64,000 bases of DNA from Apostichopus japonicus. Its lineage: Eukaryota; Echinodermata; Holothuroidea; Aspidochirotida; Stichopodidae. Location of the stretch: NCBI RefSeq assembly GCF_037975245.1, contig NC_092563.1:22288960-22352959 (forward strand), written 5' to 3'. Each line of letters opens with the position of its first letter. Position 1 is the first letter of the stretch. The notes under the pieces are model-generated. The model was not told the DNA's origin, ran no database searches, and saw nothing but the letters and a program-made list of their open reading frames with translations. Below, piece after piece: positions 54,640 to 64,000 of the stretch. The position numbers were made by a program, and so were the translations under genes.

Positions 54640-57600
54640 TGTCCAAATCTGGACAATAGAAAACCAGATCAAATAAACACAACAACTGATATAATGTACT
54701 GCTTTTTTGTTTATTTTTATTTTTGTTTCTACAATATTTTTCTTTTTTTTTGTAATCCTTTTTTTTTGCCTTTTTCCTGTAATGCATTTTTCCTGAGAGT
54801 AAAAAAATTGTCCTTTACACTAGAGAACTGATGCATAAGATTTAAAAAAAATTAAAAAGTCTCAAACAGCCTTGCTGTTCCCATTTGCCTACGCTCCACC
54901 TCGACACTGACAAAGAATTAATTTGGTCAATGCCTTTCTCACAAGAGGATACAACAAGTGCCACTGTTTGTTAAAAAGAAGTAGTTATCACATTTCTTGG
55001 TGGTTTCATATTATCTTGCAGCACATCATTAACCCTCCCAACCTACCCTCCCTCACAATTACTTAAACATGTACCCCCATCCTCCCCCAGATTTCCTTCA
55101 CCCCAGCTATCCTTCCCAACTAAACCCCCCCCCCACCCATACAAATCAAACTGAGCTTTCTTTACACATATTGCAAGCTTACATCACATATCCCTTTATT
55201 GGATAGATATATAACAGTATTTCTTGTCAAGATGTCCAATTTGGAGAATGGAATTTCTGATAATTACAAATTTTTCAAACTCTCACATAAAACTTGTATC
55301 TACAGTTTCTTTACTTCCATGATTCATTTGTGACATCTGATTCAGTACAAACATCACATGAAACAGTCAAATTAAAAATATTTAATTAAATTGGATGACA
55401 TCACAGCCAGGTGTCAAATACTTTCTCACATTTTCACAGTAGACGTGTTAACTTTATAGGAACCTCAATCCTTCCCCAAGAACTTGTAATAAGAGGGTCT
55501 CAACATAGGTCACCATCATAATAAAATGAAAAAAAAATATGATGTTCAAATCTTTGGTTACTTTAAAAAAAATGCTATTACCAAGCCTTTCCCATGGTTT
55601 GCCATTTGCATTGCCATGGTAACATGAGAATAATTATTTTATTTTACTACATTGTAGTACATGATGGTAATTATACAGTGAATAATGTGAATCTTTATAG
55701 AGCATTGATTTACCAAAATGAAGGAAGTTGCATAACAAAGTAAAACATAACTTGTAAGCTGAGTTGATAAAGATTCCCATCTGAAAATTAACTAATCATC
55801 TCTCAACATATCATGAATCTGTATTCTTTGATTAGGATTTCAACAGATTAAAAATGTTGATACACTGTGCTACTAGCAATGACAATGTGATCACTGCACA
55901 AGGTTTAGCACAGCCACAACAATACCAAACAATATTCTTGAATAGTTTATACACTGGGCACACAATCATTATCGTCCCTTACCATACTGCACACTCACAT
56001 AACATGTTTTTGAAGAGTGGCATCCGTTTGTTTAACACATGTCAATTGATCTTGTATAAACTTTCTCGTATCTTAACAAAAGGTGGCTGTTATTCCCATT
56101 AACTGAAATTAAAAAATACATAGTTTGGCTTCTTTTGTATGTTTTTATGTCACTACCTTTTCTACATTCTTTCTCTCTGTTAACTCATATAATATTCTGT
56201 TCTTTTTATTTCCCAGTTCCCTAAACATACTGGAATAGTTTGTGATTTTTTTTATTTTTTTATAATTAATTTTCCTATTAATGTTAAATTTCTAGTGCTA
56301 AATTCCATGGCAGTGACAGCATGAGCAACAAAGGGTAAACTGTGTCAATGATACCAATTTGAATGTACACTGTCCTTCTTAAAGTCATCCAAAGATATGA
56401 TAATGAAAATAAAAATGTGAGAAAAAAAAGTTCTGTATTATAAGAAAATGATCCACACTAGTTTTATAAGTGTTTTTTCCCCATAAAAACCTATAATTGG
56501 ATGAATTTCTGATCATTGTGCTTCATGAATATTCAAAAATACCTCAAAGGTATTTATTGAATTCACTATTAATATCTCTAAATGGAAACAATAATGGTTA
56601 CAGTCAATTATGAACAAATGGATACCAAAAGGGGTCACTCATTATGATGCAACAATTCCTAATGTCCGGTGGGAATTTTTGTATTTTTTAGTCATTTTTT
56701 TGTTCTGTCATTATATACAGTCTAATGCTGTCAGGCAAAACCAAGTAAAACTGACTTTTTTTTTGAGTTTTAACTTCACAGTTACAACTGGTATTTTTCT
56801 CTTTTTAATGTTTTCATAATAATATAAAGAATGAAATCAAATGTTATACTGCATTTTATGTCAAAGGTCTTAGCAACTACTATCTTCTAATCTTTGCCAT
56901 CCCAAATTCTCTCTATGAATGCCAAGGCATTGCCTCAATTCCTTATATTTTTTATTTAATTTGATCACTGGAGAATAATCACATGAGTCCTAATGCAATA
57001 AGATGCTCCTGAATGCCTAACCCCCCCCCCCCCAAAAAAAAAATCTATACTTCTGGTTGATTTAACTTATATCAAATAGTAACAAACAAAATACATTTTT
57101 TCTCAACAATATAACAATTACATTATTAGTTTCTCCTGCTCATGCACTTCCAATTATTCTGTATCATTTTTTTTATCTTTCTGAAGTCAATTACATGATT
57201 TAATATTACCCTGTTACAATGAATTTCCATTTTACAAGTTATTTAAGTACTTCCTTTTTGAATTGGTCTATAAAGTTTGCTGCTGTTAATGGATTAATTT
57301 GATCACTAATTCCCTCCAACCTCCACCCATGTCTACCCACCCCCCGTTCTCCCACTCCCCACATCTCCCAAAGACACACATATCCCCAAAACACACATAT
57401 CCACAGCACAAGACCACGTCCTGTACATCATGAAATAAAATAAGAAACAGTATTTATGTTTCATGGGTTTTGAAATTCATGAAAAGTATAGGGCAGCGAG
57501 GGAGAAGCTTGATCGATTACCTGTAACGACTTGCCCAGCAATAATTAGTTGTGACCAAGAAGATATCTCGTTGTAACTGCTAACGACAGATTAAAGGACC

Positions 57601-58935
57601 TCTTTGCCACCCACCTACCCTTTCCCATATCACTCAAACTAACCTTACTATAGTACACCAATGTTTTTCCAACCATTACCACATCTTCTCAATTTAACCT
57701 CTGTATATTTTATATCCCTTCACTTTTTTACTTATATATTTTTGGGGCCAATAGCAACAATTTAAAACGTTTATCAGTCCCTTCATGAAACCAGACACAA
57801 ATGAGCATAGCTGCCAGAGTAAGAAAGTCCTATAAATGAAGAAAAAAATTATAGCTTGGCACCTTCACTACCTAACAACTGATTAATGCACCAAAATACA
57901 ACCTGCAACAGATAATCACCCAACGACCCTCCTATCAAATTCACCTTTGTCGAAATGGCGAATACAAGAAAAGTTTGAAGAAATGGAGACCAACTCTGCT
58001 TTACAATTTCAGAAACAATTTGTACCTCTTGCCCACTACCTTGGTTACTTCACAATTATTGCTCTAGGTAACAGATAAAATTTTCTTCTCAAAGCCATAA
58101 AAAATGTCACAAAAATAAACTGTTAGAACTAACTTCCACTAATCTTGTCAAAACCAAGTCTTTACTAAAAGCAAAGTGAACTCCTGCATAATAATAATAT
58201 AATTTCTTTCCTACTTCTCTGTGATCTTCCTGTACAAGTCGTTTGCTGTCAAATTGTTTTTTCTTTTCTTTTTTTCTAGCATTTTTTTTTTGGGTGGGGG
58301 CGGTGGGGTGTCTGTAAGTTTTGTATTCATTTTTATCTTTTTTAGTTGTTTTTGCTTTGATATCGACACTACAAACTTCCCATCATCTTGCTTTTTCTCC
58401 TGTCACAATATGACAACATAAATAATATTTTTTATCCTTTTTACTATGCTTTATATTCTCTTCCTAGGTGAGCAAAAAACCAACAAAATATGGTTTCTTT
58501 GTCACTGAATAGTTAAAAAAAATCATCGAGAGAAAAAGATTTGATATAAACAATAATTGCATTGTTGACAAGGCTGACAGTGTGAAAGTAGACGTGTTTG
58601 ATTACTATCCGCTTCACTTTGAGATTAGCAACACATTAACACTGAATAAACGGACTCTCTTTGAGTGAATTTCAGATTGGAGTCACGGTAAACACTTTTA
58701 ATTGCTCATTCAGTACATCCACTTACATCACAAATCATGAAACCGAACTAACAGCAATACTTTTTTATCTCTCTCCTTAATCAAAGCACAGCTGATTTTC
58801 TAGATTACTTCTAAAGTCTTGTCTGTTTACCAATTTCACAGTCTTCTTTGTTGGTTTTCTTGTCCCCCAATCAATCTTGTCGCTTTCATAAATTAAACCA
58901 AGATAATACAGGCACTTTTTGTCTCATCTTTTGAC
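54640..58935. other. Conserved non-coding DNA downstream of TENT4 (copy B)
   Basis: Counterpart of 26181-30506 with several percent divergence and many homopolymer-length changes. No gene supported. Confidence 0.55.
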
Positions 58936-59512
58936 TCAGTTCTTTGCCCCTCTCTTAGAGTTATCCTTTTTATGCTTCTTCTTTAATCTTTTGTTCACAG
59001 AGTTACTATTTTGACTGCCATTGTTATTATTGTCTCTGCTGCCACTCTGGATTGAGTTGCCACCGCTATTGTGGTGGAATTTGCCATGCTGGTTGGTATA
59101 ATTCTTGCTTCTATAAGTCTTTGCTACCACTGGCTGTAACGACGAAGAGGTCCCTCCTGGAGAATTTCGGGAGTTTCCCTTCGGCAGAGACGTTTGAATT
59201 TCAGACTTGTTATTGGATGAGACGGTGACCTCAATATGAGGCGTGACTACTTGCCGCTCCTTGGCGGTCTGCTTGCTCAGCGAGTTCCCTGCATTACCAC
59301 GGACAGAGTTAGAAGTATGATTGCACCGTTTGCCGAATTTTGATTGTTTGTGATACGTCTGCCCATGGGAGACTGGTTTCTTGATTTCCTGTGTCCAGGC
59401 TTTGTCGGTACTCAGGTCCAACACTAGGAACAGCCTCCCTTTTAGAGGGTCCTTGGACAGAGTCGATGGTGTCCTTGGAAGAACCAGAAGTTTGTGAAGA
59501 CATTTCTGATTC
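58936..59512 (-). pseudogene. TENT4: TENT4 copy B last exon (5-bp deletion)
   Basis: The start matches copy A to SVGPE, then a 5-bp deletion shifts the frame. The ancestral frame from TDKAWTQ to the basic tail is otherwise open. It also lost several Ser/Gly codons relative to copy A. Confidence 0.85.
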
Positions 59513-59741
59513 CTAGAAAATTACAAAAGGGAAAACAAAATGATTTTTATCTGATTCAGATTTGAAGGCACATTATATGACAGGCAAAAAGTACCGAAAG
59601 TGCAAGACAGTACCCCCACCCTACCCTTGACCCATCGCAAAAAGGTATTTCAAAGAGAATCACGTAATTTTTTAACAAATAATCATTCATTATGGATGCA
59701 AGGACAGACAAAAAAAGGACACAAAAGTGTAAGAAGAAAAA

Positions 59742-60600
59742 GTCTGCAAAACCACATGGCATCTCTTCTGAATGGTTGGTGTTGAAGAGAGTTAGTGGAC
59801 GGTGCCCCAGAAGTGAGGGTGTGCTGCTAAAATGTTCTAGTATGAAATATGAAATAATTGTTTGGTAAGGTTAATCTATATCTAAACCAGACCTACTAAT
59901 TCTCAATTTTATTGAAGATTGTAACCCAATTAATGTCTTTATGTTCTTAATGTCTACTGGCTGAAAATGTAAGTGCCTTATCTTATGTCTGCTGGCAAAC
60001 AGCAAAATCAACTTGCATTTAGCCAGAATTAACTTGAATTATGATTCTAAATCTGTCTTTTTATGACAATTTAATTGGTGTTACTGTGAGGTACCTTTGA
60101 CAGAAATCTGTGCTAATACAAGGATCACTCACATTCCTGTCGTTAATGTTACCTTCCTGACCGAATACACAAAATTCACATCTGTTGTTACTCTGCAAAT
60201 GGTTGAGAAGACAAAACCACACTGCTGTGAAGGCTAAGAACATCTATTTTACTACTCAATGTTATGTGACTTTACACACTCCTCAAATATCCTAAAAATT
60301 ATTGCTGAGGGCTTTTATGAACAACGATACTTACCTGTCTCTGTTCTAAATATGCAATTGAATCATCATAGCCTACAAAAGTCTGTGGCATTTTAGCACC
60401 GTGCTCCCCACCCCTCACCCCCTGGATCTACTTCAACGTCCACTTCCTCTCACTTCAAAAATCTACCTTTCTGAAAGCTTTACCACTTTAATTCCAGGGT
60501 AATTTGTAATCTTCTGGAATCTTGTTGGTTTTAATGTTTGGTGAAGTTAATGAAAACAGCAAGGACCTGAATTCAAGATGACATCACCTGTTTCAAGGAC
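59742..60600 (-). other. Copy B-only intronic segment with two exon-like stretches
   Basis: No target duplication, so insertion in B or deletion in A. Minus strand: an open frame MPQTFVGYDDSIAYLEQRQ runs into CAG|GTAAGT (to 60335), and TTTGCAG|AGTAAC opens 20 codons with RCEFCVFGQEG before AAT|GTGAGT (60196-60137). Both are phase 0 at each end. The first has a weak acceptor. Unrecognised. Confidence 0.4.
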
Positions 60601-60708
60601 TATTATAATATCATGTAAAATGTTTCCAGATGTATTTGAACCTGTCTTTTTTTCTTTTCAGTATTTGAGAGGAGTGGATTAAATTGCTATATTGAGCAGA
60701 CAACTTAC

Positions 60709-61099
60709 AGAATCACTGGAACTAGACACAATTTCACCAGAGGAAGAAGAAGGTATAGACGTGACTTTGTTGTTGATGACATCGTTGGAGTTGGACATAT
60801 TGGTGGCAGCAGTGGGGTTCATTGCACTTTTTTTGTTGACCTCTTGGCAAGATCCTGTCTCTTGGCTATTTCTCTGAGAACTGTGAGCAAGCATGATGGT
60901 TGTAGCATTCACAGGGCGGATTGGCTGTGCTATCCTCAAGGCTGTGTCCGGTAAACAGAAGGCATCTGGTTGAGGTATATTACAATGTATGGAAAACTTG
61001 TGTGGATACATAGCCATTGCTTTCCGGGCCCAATTTTGCTGGACCCATAACCTATGGTCCATCACTTCGTCTGTTACCCTTATAATGCGACCGAGGATG
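60709..61099 (-). pseudogene. TENT4: TENT4 copy B exon with ILGRIIRVTDEV
   Basis: 391 bp as in copy A, with about five replacements, all in the low-complexity part. Confidence 0.85.
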
Positions 61100-61557
61100 C
61101 TGTGTGGGGCAAAACCAAAAGAAAAAAGGAACAATAAATCTAGGGGACAATCTGAGTGGAAATGACTGTAATGTTGCTTAATGAAATATTTACACTGTAC
61201 CTCTGGAGGCAACCTAGTGTAATCTAGGTTAAGGATCAACACTTTTTTGTTTAGATGTAAACATATCTCAAGCGACGATCTTTTCTTACTGCATCTGACA
61301 ATCAGTATTGGTTTCCCTTTGTTGGTAGGATACTATTTGACAGTAAATTTCAAAACAACGAGTATATTTAACTTTCAGTCAAAATTGTGTACTGCTATAC
61401 TTTGGTTTGGTAAGGTTATAAAGAAAGTCTTTTTTCCAGCCTCATCTGGGCCTGACTGTTGACAAAAGAAATATACCCTGATAGGTAAAATATGATATGA
61501 AATATATATAGGAAATGCAAAAGAAAAAAGGAGACAAAATTCTGGCATTTCACTGAC

Positions 61558-61678
61558 CTATGACCATTACTTTCTTGGTCTATGTGGGGTACAACAGCCT
61601 GGGTGAGCACTTGGTAGGCATAATGGAATGCTTTCCTCACTTCCATGAATCCAAAAGAGTTCCTGCCAAGATCAACTC
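61558..61678 (-). pseudogene. TENT4: TENT4 copy B exon with GRNSFG
   Basis: Open in the ancestral frame, GVDLGRNSFGFMEV; splice sites as in copy A. Confidence 0.82.
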
Positions 61679-62200
61679 CTGTCGACAATCGAGGAATGTT
61701 AAAATGGAATAATAGCTTAATCTGACATGAAAGTAGAGAAAGCTTCTTCCTGGGCAATTTACATCATGTTTATTTATTTCTTAATGCAGAAATGAATACA
61801 ACCCTTATCTTTCCCCTCAGTTGTGATTATTTTGTTGGGGAGCAGATCTCCATTATATTCTCTGCCATGTATTAAAGGTAAAGAGATGTTTGTGTTTTAT
61901 ACTGTTCTTTTAATCGCTGAAACATCTCCCCTCCCACTGCCCCCTCCACCCCAACCACCCCCTTCACCCCAACCACTCCGTCCCAATCACATGTGTACAT
62001 ACAGTATTTGATAACACAAAGTAAAATAGCAAAACTCAGAATCCTTAAACTACAAAACATTTCATTTTATAATGCAAAGGAATATTTATGACAATTCCCA
62101 AAATGCCTGAGAAGTTGACAATATTCTGAATATTTCTACTTTGATACCATAAAAATTGCACTTTTAGTGAGAAAAAAGTGGGAGTGTAAATTGGACTTAC

Positions 62201-62442
<242 letters not shown>

Positions 62443-62629
62443 TCAAGTCTGGGCTAAACAAAAAAATCCCCTCAATTTAGAAAAGGCAGCTTTCTGATGT
62501 CTATAACCACAAACAGAGGTGGAATTCTTTCCTCATTAGAGGTGCAGTAATGTGGTTGTGGTTGTCATAAACTAGAAGAGCTTCTTCAACTGTGGCAGGA
62601 CAGAGCTAAGAAGGTAATCACATCACTCA

Positions 62630-63577
<948 letters not shown>

Positions 63578-64000
63578 ACTACGGAGAGCCAAACGTTCCA
63601 TAAATGTCGAAAAAGAAAGTGAAGTGTCCAAGTTAATATATATATGTCCAAATCGATATCAACATGTTACAATTCGATATCAGCATGTTACAATTCCATA
63701 TGAACATGTCGAAACAAAATACAATATGCCATTGCGTCTATCAACATGTCAAATTCAACATCAGCATGTCGAAAACTTGTAACAGCATGCCATTACTACA
63801 TTGGTCATGTCAACATGCTATATTTACGTCGTGCTATAATTTTGGCACTTCGGCGCGCGCCAACGTTTCGTATATGTCGAGATTTATTTCAGTATGTCCA
63901 AAACTTGTGTCAGCATGGTGAGCGAAGAGTAGTGAAGTATTGCCATGACAACGTTGCACATGGTTCGTGTCGTTGACACGGTACTATGGTTGAATATACT
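63578..64000. repeat. Unrelated repeat-rich sequence at right edge
   Basis: AACATGT-type heptamers recur about every 20-30 bases (63660-63810), and AACGTTCCATAAATGTCGA near 63592 is echoed by AACGTTTCGTATATGTCGA near 63862. Probably a tandem or mobile element inserted at the breakpoint. No gene. Confidence 0.55.

Overview
Eukaryotic nuclear DNA from an animal, AT-rich and dense in introns, transposons and poly-G/poly-C tracts. The three recognisable genes (paraplegin, mitochondrial malonyltransferase, TENT4-type poly(A) polymerase) all carry metazoan-style exons with GT-AG introns. The repeat style (many non-autonomous TIR elements, a tRNA-derived SINE, intronic TGACCT-rich repeats, high divergence between copies) suggests a highly heterozygous marine invertebrate, perhaps an echinoderm or hemichordate. 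That placement is inference.

The window is dominated by a large direct duplication. Copy A (about 1-34275) and copy B (about 37310-63577) align in three blocks: about 930-9240 with 37670-45285; 10460-14420 with 45285-50090; 26036-34275 with 54493-63577. Both copies begin in the same 37-bp satellite. Each carries, on the minus strand, the 5' exons of an SPG7/paraplegin gene on the left and the 3' exons of a TENT4 (PAPD5/PAPD7, Trf4-like) gene on the right. A complete-looking four-exon MCAT gene (plus strand, 20519-25725) sits only in copy A. Copy B has TE-rich sequence there instead.

The copies are broken in complementary ways. Copy A paraplegin has an in-frame TAA in exon 5. Copy B paraplegin is open through exon 5 but is cut off by the satellite and the junction. 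Copy A TENT4 has open exons from the catalytic DxD onward, but its 5' exons are absent before the junction. Copy B TENT4 has two frameshifts and loses homology at about 63577. Some exons are nucleotide-identical between copies while introns differ by several percent and many indels. This points to two divergent haplotypes placed in tandem, either by unequal exchange or by assembly, rather than to an old paralogous duplication. Across the junction the intact paraplegin head lies directly upstream of the intact TENT4 body on the same strand, so a chimeric transcription unit is possible, although the simple splice is out of frame.

Transposons with visible structure include: a 3.7-kb hAT-like element with an 8-bp target duplication, ending 375 bp from the MCAT start codon and carrying two further nested elements; a 3.3-kb TIR element with its own nested element in copy B; copy-specific MITEs, a SINE and LINE 3' ends with near-clean empty sites in the other copy; and a tandem repeat headed by the first ~40 nt of U2 snRNA. 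A perfect 39-bp inverted repeat lies at 50387-50470.
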